Assembly: GCA_016744875.1 (NCBI GenBank) | Contig: JADGDL010000004.1 | Span: 1-64,000, forward strand | Direction of reading: 5' to 3' | From: Sulfurovum sp. | GTDB lineage: Bacteria > Campylobacterota > Campylobacteria > Campylobacterales > Sulfurovaceae | Length of the DNA stretch: 64,000 bases | Shown here: in pieces, positions 15,989-23,104 of the stretch | Layout of the letters: every line of letters begins with the position of its first letter | Position numbering within the stretch: position 1 is the first letter of the stretch | Program-made: the position numbers and the translations under genes | Notes under the pieces: generated by a model | The model's input: only the letters and a program-made list of their open reading frames with translations | Database searches by the model: none | Told to the model about the DNA's origin: nothing

Positions 15989-16626
15989 TGGAAAATAAAG
16001 AAGAGACCTTGTTGGTAGATATCGGTAATACGCATTTCCATATTTTCGATGGAGAAAAGGTTGAACATCTTTTGTATGATGCTGCTGTAGCAAAATATAA
16101 AGATAGGTCACTTTATTATATCTCTGTGAAGCATGCATTGGAAGATAAGATCATAAAAATAAAGGGTTGGAAAAACATCTCAGATATGATGGCTATAGAG
16201 AATGAATATGACACTATGGGTGTAGACAGGAAAGCTTTGTGTTTGAGTCATAGGGAGGGTATTTTTATAGATGCCGGATCTGCGATCACTATAGACGTAG
16301 TAGAAGAAGGAAAGTATCTTGGTGGCTTTATACTGCCGGGATTAAAAGCGTATATCAACACATATAAGTCCATCTCTCCCATATTAGATATAGCATTGAA
16401 CAAAGAAGTATCATTGGACTCTTTACCCAGTACAACTAAAGATGGGATAAGCTATGGTATAATCGCGTCTATAAAAGCACTCATAGACAAACATGCTGAT
16501 AATAAAATACTCTACTTTACAGGTGGAGATGGAGAATTTCTCCATACATTTTTTGAAGATGCCATATATGATGAAATGTTGGTATTTAATGGGATGCAAC
16601 AAGCACTAAAAGCGACTAGTCGCTGA
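15988..16626 (+). CDS. coaX: Type III pantothenate kinase
   Basis: CoaX phosphorylates pantothenate, the first step of coenzyme A synthesis. The 212-residue protein has the acetate-kinase-fold motifs: N-terminal DIGNTHFHIF (nucleotide), GVDRKAL, the IDAGSAITIDVVEEGKYLGGFILPG block and a C-terminal TGGDGEFL. It is shorter than the about 255 residues of Bacillus CoaX, as seen in Helicobacter-type enzymes. The start is GTG overlapping the previous stop. The last residues before the stop (KATSR) are encoded by the opening palindrome of a non-coding repeat, so the natural C-terminus has been replaced or extended. Confidence 0.88.
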   Translation: MENKEETLLVDIGNTHFHIFDGEKVEHLLYDAAVAKYKDRSLYYISVKHALEDKIIKIKGWKNISDMMAIENEYDTMGVDRKALCLSHREGIFIDAGSAITIDVVEEGKYLGGFILPGLKAYINTYKSISPILDIALNKEVSLDSLPSTTKDGISYGIIASIKALIDKHADNKILYFTGGDGEFLHTFFEDAIYDEMLVFNGMQQALKATSR

Positions 16627-16688
16627 GCTTCCTGATGAAGGAAACAAAGTGTTAACGTAGTTTTTGAAGCTTTTGCTTTAAAGGCGTA
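16608..16688 (+). repeat. Palindrome-led structured repeat, copy A
   Basis: It opens with AAAAGCGACTAGTCGC, then TGAGCTTCCTGATGAAGGAA and ends near GGCGT. Two hairpins are visible: TTCCT/AGGAA (16629-16643) and AAGC/GCTT around TTTT (16667-16678). It aligns along its length with copies B (22041) and C (55254); stem bases differ but pairing is kept. The 5' end overlaps the coaX stop. Confidence 0.65.
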
Positions 16689-16711
16689 TATATAAGATAG
16701 TAAGGGTTAAC

Positions 16712-17332
16712 ATGTTAACAGTAGCACTTCCAAAAGGAAGAATAGCAGAACAGACACTTGAAATATTTGCAGAGATATTTGGCGGAGAATTTAAGTTTGA
16801 AGGTAGAGAACTCATTTTGGATATGGGTGAATTTCGTTTTTTAAATGTACGTAATCAGGACGTACCAACGTATGTAGAACATGGTGCAGCTGACATAGGT
16901 GTCGTTGGATTGGATGTGATCACGGAAAAAGAATTGGACATCATTCAATTGCTTGACATGCAGCTTGGAAAATGTAAAGTGGCTATCGGCATTAAGAATG
17001 AAGATGAACTTGATTGGTCACGTCCCAATATTAAAATAGCTACCAAGATGGTAAATATTACTAAAAACTACTTTGCAAAAAAAGCAGTTGGGGTGGAAGT
17101 GGTTAAACTTTATGGTTCCATCGAGCTTGCGCCACTTGTTGGTTTGGCAGATGCGATCGTTGATATCGTTGAAACAGGTTCAACAATGAGAGAAAATGGA
17201 TTAAAAGTAGCAGAAGATATTATGGATTCTTCAGCGCATCTTATCTCAAACAAAAATAGTTTTTATGCAAAGAAAGAAGAGATCCTCTCTTTGTATGAAA
17301 AAATAAAAGTTGTTGTAGAAAGCCGTGGCTAA
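16712..17332 (+). CDS. hisG: ATP phosphoribosyltransferase, short form
   Basis: HisG condenses ATP and PRPP in the first, feedback-controlled step of histidine synthesis. The 206-residue length and lack of the C-terminal regulatory domain mark the short form, which works with HisZ in other bacteria; no hisZ lies in this window. Motifs are LPKGRIAEQTLE at the N-terminus, VEHGAADIGVVGLDVI, and the PRPP loop DAIVDIVETGSTMRENGL. The ATG follows TAAGGGTTAAC. The last 8 bases overlap the following methyltransferase gene. Confidence 0.93.
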   Translation: MLTVALPKGRIAEQTLEIFAEIFGGEFKFEGRELILDMGEFRFLNVRNQDVPTYVEHGAADIGVVGLDVITEKELDIIQLLDMQLGKCKVAIGIKNEDELDWSRPNIKIATKMVNITKNYFAKKAVGVEVVKLYGSIELAPLVGLADAIVDIVETGSTMRENGLKVAEDIMDSSAHLISNKNSFYAKKEEILSLYEKIKVVVESRG

Positions 17333-18044
17333 CTCTACAGCTGACTCTCTTGACCTCTACGCTAAAGTAGAGGACCTTCTTGGTGTAAAAGAGGCTGCTC
17401 CAAGCCTTTACGCTCACTACCTTCTTTTTTTAAATACTGCCCATTTTGAGACACTTTTGGATGTCGGCTGCGGTTCGGGTGATTTTCTGTATCAAATGCA
17501 ACAAGCCTTAGGTATACCTAAAGTAAAAGGGATAGATCTAAGCCCTGTAATGGTGGCAAAAAGCCTTGAACAGGGATTAGATGCAGAATGTATAGACCTT
17601 TGTGCTTTAGAGGCTAAATTTGACGTTATCACAGCTGTATTTGACATGTTGAATTATCTAGATAAAGATAATCTGAAACGTTTTCTATCTTGTGTTGCAG
17701 CGCATCTTAATGTTGGTGGTGTTTTTCTTTGTGATATCAATACGCTATATGGTTTTGAAAATGTTGCAGTAGGGTCTTACATCGTAGATGATGACACACG
17801 GTTCTTAACAGTTGACAGTGATTTTGACGATCCTGAATACAGTTCAGAATTTACATTGTTTGAAAACGCAGGTAAAGGTATGGATGGGTGTTATACTAAG
17901 TCACAAGCACAGATCAAACAGTATTATTACAGTGTTGAAGAGATAGTACGATTAAGTGGATTGAAATTATTTGTAAATGATGATGTTAATCTATATGGAT
18001 TTGAAGAAGCAGATAAACGCTTTATAGTATTGGGTAAAGTTTAG
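17325..18044 (+). CDS. Class I SAM-dependent methyltransferase
   Basis: A 239-residue protein with motif I LLDVGCGSGDFLYQM (about residues 46-60), the acidic end of strand 2 (KGIDLSPVMV) and motif IV region (FDVITAVFDMLNYL). The architecture matches small-molecule methyltransferases of the Methyltransf_25 type. Its GTG start lies within the end of hisG, giving an 8-base overlap and probable coupling, but a histidine-pathway role is not implied. The substrate is unknown. A strong terminator follows. Confidence 0.8.
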   Translation: MANSTADSLDLYAKVEDLLGVKEAAPSLYAHYLLFLNTAHFETLLDVGCGSGDFLYQMQQALGIPKVKGIDLSPVMVAKSLEQGLDAECIDLCALEAKFDVITAVFDMLNYLDKDNLKRFLSCVAAHLNVGGVFLCDINTLYGFENVAVGSYIVDDDTRFLTVDSDFDDPEYSSEFTLFENAGKGMDGCYTKSQAQIKQYYYSVEEIVRLSGLKLFVNDDVNLYGFEEADKRFIVLGKV

Positions 18045-18064
18045 AGGGAGTTTTTAATGATAAT

Positions 18065-18089
18065 TGTTCCCATCAAGATGATGGGAACA
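18065..18089. terminator. Bidirectional terminator between methyltransferase and rpsR
   Basis: TGTTCCCATCA, loop AGA, TGATGGGAACA: a perfect 11-bp stem between convergent genes. It probably ends the rpsF-ssb-rpsR transcript and the hisG transcript. Confidence 0.65.
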
Positions 18090-18104
18090 TGTTGAAAGTA
18101 AAAT

Positions 18105-18368
18105 CTATCTTACATTTTCAAATGGATTTTCTACAACATTCTTTCTATCTACGATATAAGGAATAAGTGCTGTTTGTCTAGCTCTTTTGATCGCTACTGT
18201 TACAAGCTCTTGGTGACGTTTACAGTTACCAGTCAATCTTCTTGGCATGATTTTAAATCTCTCACTTAGTGAGAATTTAAGTTGTGCCAAATCTTTATAA
18301 TCTACGAATTCTGTTTTTGCTTCACAATATTTACAAAATCTTTTTTTAAATTTTCTTCTTTCTGCCAT
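18105..18368 (-). CDS. rpsR: Small ribosomal subunit protein bS18
   Basis: The 87-residue product matches S18, which binds 16S rRNA with S6 on the platform of the 30S subunit. The N-terminus is basic (MAERRKFKKRF), then CKYCEAKTEFVDYKD, and the core motif RLTGNCKRHQ with following RARQTALIPYI is diagnostic. The Cys-x2-Cys plus Cys-x2-His arrangement suggests a zinc-binding variant. It is the last gene of the rpsF-ssb-rpsR operon, 9 bases after ssb. Confidence 0.95.
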   Translation of the reverse strand: MAERRKFKKRFCKYCEAKTEFVDYKDLAQLKFSLSERFKIMPRRLTGNCKRHQELVTVAIKRARQTALIPYIVDRKNVVENPFENVR

Positions 18369-18377
18369 GGTGTTCTC

Positions 18378-18878
18378 CTAGAACGGTATTTCATCTTCAT
18401 TGATGTCAATTTCTGGAATGTTTGATGCAGGTTGTTGTGGTGCTGATTTTGGTGCTGATTGTGCAGGTTGGCCATAGTTGTTCTGAGCAGGAGCAGAATA
18501 ATCTGATCCGCCTTGTTGACTATATCCATTACCACCCATTGGTGCTGCTTCATCTTTGCTACCTAGCATTTGAAGGCTCTCTACAGTTACAGAGTGTTTA
18601 CTTCTTTTGCTTCCATCTTGTGCGGTCCACTGATCTAACTTCAATCTTCCATCTACTAAAACTTTGCTACCTTTACGTAAGTACTGATTCGCAATCTCAG
18701 CGGTTCTACCAAAAAAAGTAATGTCTACAAAGAGTACTTCTTCTTTTTGTTCACCAGTAGCAGATTTGAATTTACGTGATGTTGCAATGGCAGTATTACC
18801 AATAGCAGCTCCACTTTGTGTATATCTTATCTCTATATCTCTAGTGAGGTTTCCAGCTAAAATTATTTTATTGTACAT
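18378..18878 (-). CDS. ssb: Single-stranded DNA-binding protein
   Basis: A 166-residue SSB with the N-terminal OB fold (MYNKIILAGNLTRDIEIRYT, then VDITFFGRTAEIANQYLRKGSKVLVDGRL), a Gln/Gly/Pro/Ala-rich disordered linker (about 112-155) and the acidic C-terminal tip DINEDEIPF that recruits replication and repair partners. It sits between rpsF and rpsR, the usual bacterial order. Confidence 0.96.
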   Translation of the reverse strand: MYNKIILAGNLTRDIEIRYTQSGAAIGNTAIATSRKFKSATGEQKEEVLFVDITFFGRTAEIANQYLRKGSKVLVDGRLKLDQWTAQDGSKRSKHSVTVESLQMLGSKDEAAPMGGNGYSQQGGSDYSAPAQNNYGQPAQSAPKSAPQQPASNIPEIDINEDEIPF

Positions 18879-18906
18879 TAAGGTTGCTCCTGTTAAGTGC
18901 TGTTGA

Positions 18907-19329
18907 TTATGCTTCTGTTGATTCAGCTTCTGGTGCCGGAGCAGCAGCTTCTGGTGTAGCTTCTGGTGCTGGTGCAGCAGCTTTGCTCTCAGCAGCTTTA
19001 TTAGCAGCAGCTACAAGCTTGTCAAATTGTGCAAGTTCTTTATTTTTAACATATTTTACTGTTAAAAACTTAATGACATCTTCATTGATTTTAAGGTTTC
19101 TCTCAAGCTCTTGGATCACAGTACCTTCGCCTTTATAGAAAAGAACAGTATAGTAACCTCTTGCATGTTTTTCAACAGGGTAAGCAAGTTTTCTCATACC
19201 CATATCATTTGTACCAACTAGTTCTGCACCTTCTTTGGCAAGAACATCTTTTACTTTTGCAATCTGTGCTGCAGTCTCTTCATCTGTAAGTGTAGGTTTA
19301 ACTACAAACAGTGTTTCATAACAAGTCAT
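18907..19329 (-). CDS. rpsF: Small ribosomal subunit protein bS6
   Basis: S6 is the 30S platform partner of S18. I start at the ATG at 19329 (MTCYETLFVVKPTL), which has AAGGAAAC just upstream; an in-frame ATG 66 bases earlier gives an N-terminus foreign to the family. The core has the S6 pattern GMRKLAYPVEKHARGYYTVLFY. The C-terminal about 35 residues are an Ala/Glu/Pro-rich tail (AAAPAPEATPEAAAPAPEAE), an acidic extension longer than in E. coli. A TATTAT at 19420-19425 on the minus strand could be the operon -10. Confidence 0.95.
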   Translation of the reverse strand: MTCYETLFVVKPTLTDEETAAQIAKVKDVLAKEGAELVGTNDMGMRKLAYPVEKHARGYYTVLFYKGEGTVIQELERNLKINEDVIKFLTVKYVKNKELAQFDKLVAAANKAAESKAAAPAPEATPEAAAPAPEAESTEA

Positions 19330-19549
19330 ATTGTTTCCTTTTGGTTTAATAGCCCATATAAGCAGTTGCATTCGCAACCATCCAAAAATGAGCAAGAATT
19401 TTGGAAGCAGTATGTTACAATAATACCACTTAATCGCACATTAGAAAAATATTTACCTGTTTTTAGTATAAAATCACTGGAGCTTACTTCAGATTAATCA
19501 ATTATCTTGTACTATTTGATTATCTTAACTTATCTAAAAGGGTCATATT

Positions 19550-20275
19550 ATGCAAAGAAGAAATTTTTTACGTCTATCAGCAACATCGGCAGCAGCAGTA
19601 GCTATTGCTCCATCACTTATCACACAGAAGCTTCATGCAGAAGATGGATCACTCTTTAAAGCATATGAAAAAGTACAACTTAAAGATGCTGAGGGTAATC
19701 CACTTAAATCTGCAGCATTGGTTGAAGAAGAAAATTATGTATTTAATTATCCACATGCAGCAACACCAGCTATCATGGTAAATCTTAAAGAAGCGGCAGC
19801 TAAAGACGTAAAGTTGAAAGCTGCTGATGGTACAGAGTATGTTTATAGAGGTGGTGTAGGATCTAAAGGTACTATTGTAGCTTATTCTGCGATCTGTGCA
19901 CACCAAATGACTCGTCCAACTAAAGCAATGGCTATGTTCCAATATGTACCATCAACAGGTAAAACACTTGCTTATGACAAAGCAGGTGTTTTTGTTTGTT
20001 CTTCACACCTAGCAGCATATGATGCTAATGATGGAGGAAAAGTACTTGGTGGACCAGCAACACAAGGTCTTGCATCTATCATACTTGAAATAGATGCAGA
20101 GGATAACATTTGGGCAGTTGCTGTACTTGGTCCAGATATGTTTGAAGATTTCTTCTCTGCCTTTAAGGGAGAACTCAAAGCAGAGTTTGGTAGAAGAGGT
20201 GCCAAAAAGCTGATGAAGGAAGAAGCAGCAGCTATACCACTTAAAGACTTCACTGCCGAAATAATTCAAGCATAA
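19550..20275 (+). CDS. Tat-exported Rieske [2Fe-2S] protein
   Basis: A 241-residue protein with a twin-arginine signal (RRNFLRLSA, residues 3-11), a hydrophobic stretch and a cleavage region near LHAEDG. The Rieske cluster ligands are Cys116-x-His118 (ICAHQM) and Cys150-x2-His153 (VCSSHL). The spacing of about 31 residues between the two pairs is wider than in typical bc1 or arsenite-oxidase Rieske proteins, and the canonical Gly in the second box is missing. The next gene encodes a flavocytochrome c-type sulfide dehydrogenase flavoprotein, so this protein may take electrons from it or act with it in the periplasm. The petA subunit of bc1 is an alternative, but no cytochrome b or c1 gene follows. 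Confidence 0.8.
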   Translation: MQRRNFLRLSATSAAAVAIAPSLITQKLHAEDGSLFKAYEKVQLKDAEGNPLKSAALVEEENYVFNYPHAATPAIMVNLKEAAAKDVKLKAADGTEYVYRGGVGSKGTIVAYSAICAHQMTRPTKAMAMFQYVPSTGKTLAYDKAGVFVCSSHLAAYDANDGGKVLGGPATQGLASIILEIDAEDNIWAVAVLGPDMFEDFFSAFKGELKAEFGRRGAKKLMKEEAAAIPLKDFTAEIIQA

Positions 20276-20284
20276 ACCCATAAT

Positions 20285-20315
20285 ATAAGGTATGATAAAT
20301 ACAATTATACCTTAT
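20285..20315 (+). terminator. Stem-loop after the Rieske gene
   Basis: ATAAGGTAT and ATACCTTAT form a perfect 9-bp stem with a 13-base loop, 10 bases after the stop. No strong T-run follows, so read-through into the flavoprotein gene is possible. Confidence 0.5.
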
Positions 20316-20474
20316 GATTATCCCCCTCCAGCCCCCACTGTACCTTTTAGTTACATCTTTTTAAAATTAAAAAAAATCCATAAATATAAGTGTCAATATA
20401 ACATAGTTGTGCCATAATTTAATTACTTTATATTATATGTAAAGAATACAAAAACAATTCTAATAGGAGACATT

Positions 20475-21818
20475 ATGGCAATGAATAGAAGAGACACATT
20501 TAAACTTGCTGGTGTAGCAGCGGCAGCAGCAGCAATGCCAAGTATGGCAGTAGCAAGTGGAGCAGCGGCAGCAAAGAAAGCAAGCGGTAAATCAGTAGTA
20601 ATCGTAGGTGGAGGCTTTGGTGGTCTTACAATGGCGAAGGCACTTAAAAAATCAGACAAGAGTATAGATGTAACAGTTATTGAAAGAAATAACATGTTTA
20701 TGGCTTGTCCATTCTCAAACGCACTTCTTGGTGGACTTGATAATGTATCTTTAGACACATTTGTTGGTGACTACTACCAGCCGTCAGCTAAATACGGATA
20801 TGCATTTGTACATGGTACAGTAACTGCTATCGATAGAAAAGCTAAAACAGTGACAAGTACAAATGGTACATTTGCATATGATATCCTTGTCCTTTCTCCA
20901 GGTATCGAATACAACTTGGAAAAACAATTCCCTGAATGGTCAGCAGAAAAGATCAATGAAGTTTCTCATGCATGTCCAGGTGGATTGATTCCAGGTAATG
21001 AGCATGTTGCATTGAAAAGACAACTTGACAATATGGATGATGGTAACGTAATCATCGTACCACCTGCAAAAGGTAAATTCAGATGTCCTCCAGCGCCATA
21101 TGAAAGAACTGCAATGATCGCTAACTACATCAAAAAAGAAGGCATCAAAGGTAAAGTAATCGTTCTTGACAGCAGACCAGGTAAATTTGCTAAAGCAAAA
21201 GCATTTAAAGAATCTTGGAAAGACCTTTTCTCAGATATTATTGAATACAGAGGTGAGAGCGAAATAACTGATGTTGATGCAAAAGCTAAAACTATCACTT
21301 ATAAAGATGCTGATGGTAAATCTCACACTGAAAAGTATGAAGTATGTAACCTTATCCCTATTAATAAATGTTCACCTGTAATTACTATGGCAGGTCTTGA
21401 AGCAAATGGTGCTGGTTATGCACTTATGGATGGTTACAGCTTTAGATCTAAAACAGATTCAAATGTTTATGTAATCGGTGATGCTGTAACTCACAAAATC
21501 CCACCATCAGGTCAAACAGCTATCTGGGGTTCACACAGAGCAGCAGGTCAGATCGTAGCTCAGCTTAACGGTAAAGTAAAAGATACTAAAGAAGGTCTTC
21601 CAGCTAAAGCAGCAAACGTATGTTTCTCAATGGTAGGTGGTTCTCCTGAAGAAGCAATTATGGTAACACACACATTCTCAGCAGACAAGTCTGGTGTACT
21701 TAAAGGTAAAGGAAATGTTCCTAAGCCAAAAGATGGAAACGGTAAGTTTAGATCTACAGGTACAGCGAAGGCTACTAGAGAGTGGTTTAACGGTGTAATG
21801 AGAGAAATGTTCAGTTAA
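20475..21818 (+). CDS. Tat-exported flavocytochrome c sulfide dehydrogenase flavoprotein (FccB/SoxF-like)
   Basis: A 447-residue flavoprotein with a twin-arginine leader (NRRDTFKLAG, Ala-rich core). The FAD dinucleotide fold is VVIVGGGFGGLTMAKAL (41-57). Cys78 in MACPFSNALLGG lies where the family attaches FAD covalently, and Cys204 in KFRCPPAPYERTAM plus Cys291/Cys299 near CNLIPINKC are candidates for the redox-active disulfide. VYVIGDAVTH is the second FAD motif. The family oxidises sulfide in the periplasm and normally pairs with a cytochrome c subunit; here the neighbour is a Rieske protein and no cytochrome gene is adjacent. A good ribosome site (AGGAGAC) precedes the ATG. Confidence 0.88.
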   Translation: MAMNRRDTFKLAGVAAAAAAMPSMAVASGAAAAKKASGKSVVIVGGGFGGLTMAKALKKSDKSIDVTVIERNNMFMACPFSNALLGGLDNVSLDTFVGDYYQPSAKYGYAFVHGTVTAIDRKAKTVTSTNGTFAYDILVLSPGIEYNLEKQFPEWSAEKINEVSHACPGGLIPGNEHVALKRQLDNMDDGNVIIVPPAKGKFRCPPAPYERTAMIANYIKKEGIKGKVIVLDSRPGKFAKAKAFKESWKDLFSDIIEYRGESEITDVDAKAKTITYKDADGKSHTEKYEVCNLIPINKCSPVITMAGLEANGAGYALMDGYSFRSKTDSNVYVIGDAVTHKIPPSGQTAIWGSHRAAGQIVAQLNGKVKDTKEGLPAKAANVCFSMVGGSPEEAIMVTHTFSADKSGVLKGKGNVPKPKDGNGKFRSTGTAKATREWFNGVMREMFS

Positions 21819-21827
21819 TCGTTCCTC

Positions 21828-21929
21828 TTTTCGATATTTTGCACTCATCTTTGAAAGGTGGGTGCAGTCATTTACTTGACGTAAACTCCCTTACCCAAAC
21901 TTTCAAATCTAAGCACAAACTATCAAAAA
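21828..21929 (+). repeat. Long imperfect inverted repeat after the sulfide-dehydrogenase gene
   Basis: Arms of 30 nt (21828-21857 and 21900-21929) pair at 23 of 30 positions, around an inner GTCA/TGAC hairpin (21867-21880). The arm sequences resemble those of the element after ilvC, including CATCTTTG on the left and CAAATCTA on the right. It could be a large terminator or mRNA-stabilising structure. Confidence 0.6.
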
Positions 21930-21955
21930 TATTAATGATTAATTATTTCAGACTA

Positions 21956-22016
21956 AAACTTCCTTAAGCTTCTTTACTCAAACTTCAAAACCTCAGCACA
22001 ACTCATAAAAAATATT
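21956..22016 (+). repeat. Second degenerate copy of the right arm
   Basis: CTTTACTCAAACTTCAAAACCTCAG and following bases resemble the right arm at 21888-21935 (TTACCCAAACTTTCAAATCTAAG and on), ending in the same AAAAATATT-type stretch. It suggests partial tandem duplication. Confidence 0.4.
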
Positions 22017-22040
22017 TAACATTTAATCATAGAAATTTTT

Positions 22041-22123
22041 AAAAGCGGTAAGTCGCGTGAGCACTCTGCTGAAGAGAACATAGCGTTAGCGTAGTAAAGA
22101 TGGGCTTTGCCTATTATACGTCC
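22041..22123 (+). repeat. Palindrome-led structured repeat, copy B
   Basis: It starts AAAAGCGGTAAGTCGC and continues TGAGCACTCTGCTGAAGAGAAC, then GTTAGCGTAGTAAAGATG and a terminal hairpin ATGGGC/GCCTAT (22100-22114), ending CGTCC. Hairpin 1 is CTCT/AGAG (22064-22076). It ends 3 bases before the holA stop on the other strand. Together with the inverted repeat it fills the 308-base gap between the flavoprotein gene and holA. Confidence 0.65.
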
Positions 22124-22126
22124 TAT

Positions 22127-23104
22127 TTACAAATACCCCTGTAACTTTATCAACATACTGTAAAGCAATACTTCTTTTTGTGTCGCAGGTGCTTTTTTGA
22201 TAGCCAATTCACTTTCAAGTAAATGTTCAAATATTTTTAACAATGATGCTGACTTCACACGCAAAGCAAGTTGTGCTTTTTGTTCTTCTATCTGTTTAGG
22301 GAGTTTGTATCCAAGAATAGCTGCTGAATCTACATGACCGTTGAGTTTGATATAAGCATGGAAGAGGAAGATTTGATTGACAAAGTATTGTGTCGCTCTA
22401 AGTATGGCTGCTTCATCTTCTCCTATCTCTAAGAGTCTTGAGATGGTATCTGTGATGGGTTTTTTGTTAAAGAGGTTTATGAGTAATTGTTCCGTTGCTA
22501 AAGGTGCAGTGGAGTAGACAAGTCTGTCTATATCTTTTCCAGTAACTTTGGTACCAAGTATGGCAAGTTTTTCCAGCTCATTTGCACAAAGTGCCAGATT
22601 GTTGTTCAGTACAAGCATAAGATGTTGTAGTGCATAGTGGTCTATGTCTAGTCTTATTTGCTGTGCTTTTTGCTGTAGTACAGCGATACCATCACGAATG
22701 TTAGGTTCGAAGAATCGAACCCATACCCCACCCTTTTTGTCTGTAAATGCAGCTTGCATACTTCTTGCATCTTTTGCTTGACCTGAATAACCGTAAAGAA
22801 AGTAGTTATCAGGATTTTTATTGGCAAGTTCTACAAGAATATCTAACTCTTTTTTTGGAATCTTCTTTTCATGTTTGACCACCAAGAGATTGGTTCCTCC
22901 AAAGAGAGAAGACTGCGCTAGAAAAGCTTTCGCCTGTTCAAAGTTCCACTCATCATGGTAAAGACTCAGCATACTCTCTTTCGCATCTGTTTGTTTCACA
23001 TACGTTTCGATGTAGAAGTCAATGAGATAATCATTTTCTCCATAAAGTAAAACAGCTTTAGGAAAAGCTTGTTTAAGACGTTGGTCAAATTCTCTTTGGT
23101 ACAT
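22127..23104 (-). CDS. holA: DNA polymerase III subunit delta
   Basis: HolA opens the beta sliding clamp within the clamp loader. The 325-residue protein shows the family layout: N-terminal ATPase-like region lacking a Walker A (AVLLYGENDYLIDFYIETY, then LSLYHDEWNFEQ..LFGG..LLVVKHEKK), the middle helical part and the C-terminal collar domain (NNNLALCANELEKLAILG; ILRATQYFVNQIFLFHAYIK). Its ATG shares one base with the stop of rnr (TAATG), so the pair is translationally coupled. The delta' gene holB lies separately at 57.6 kb. Confidence 0.9.
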   Translation of the reverse strand: MYQREFDQRLKQAFPKAVLLYGENDYLIDFYIETYVKQTDAKESMLSLYHDEWNFEQAKAFLAQSSLFGGTNLLVVKHEKKIPKKELDILVELANKNPDNYFLYGYSGQAKDARSMQAAFTDKKGGVWVRFFEPNIRDGIAVLQQKAQQIRLDIDHYALQHLMLVLNNNLALCANELEKLAILGTKVTGKDIDRLVYSTAPLATEQLLINLFNKKPITDTISRLLEIGEDEAAILRATQYFVNQIFLFHAYIKLNGHVDSAAILGYKLPKQIEEQKAQLALRVKSASLLKIFEHLLESELAIKKAPATQKEVLLYSMLIKLQGYL

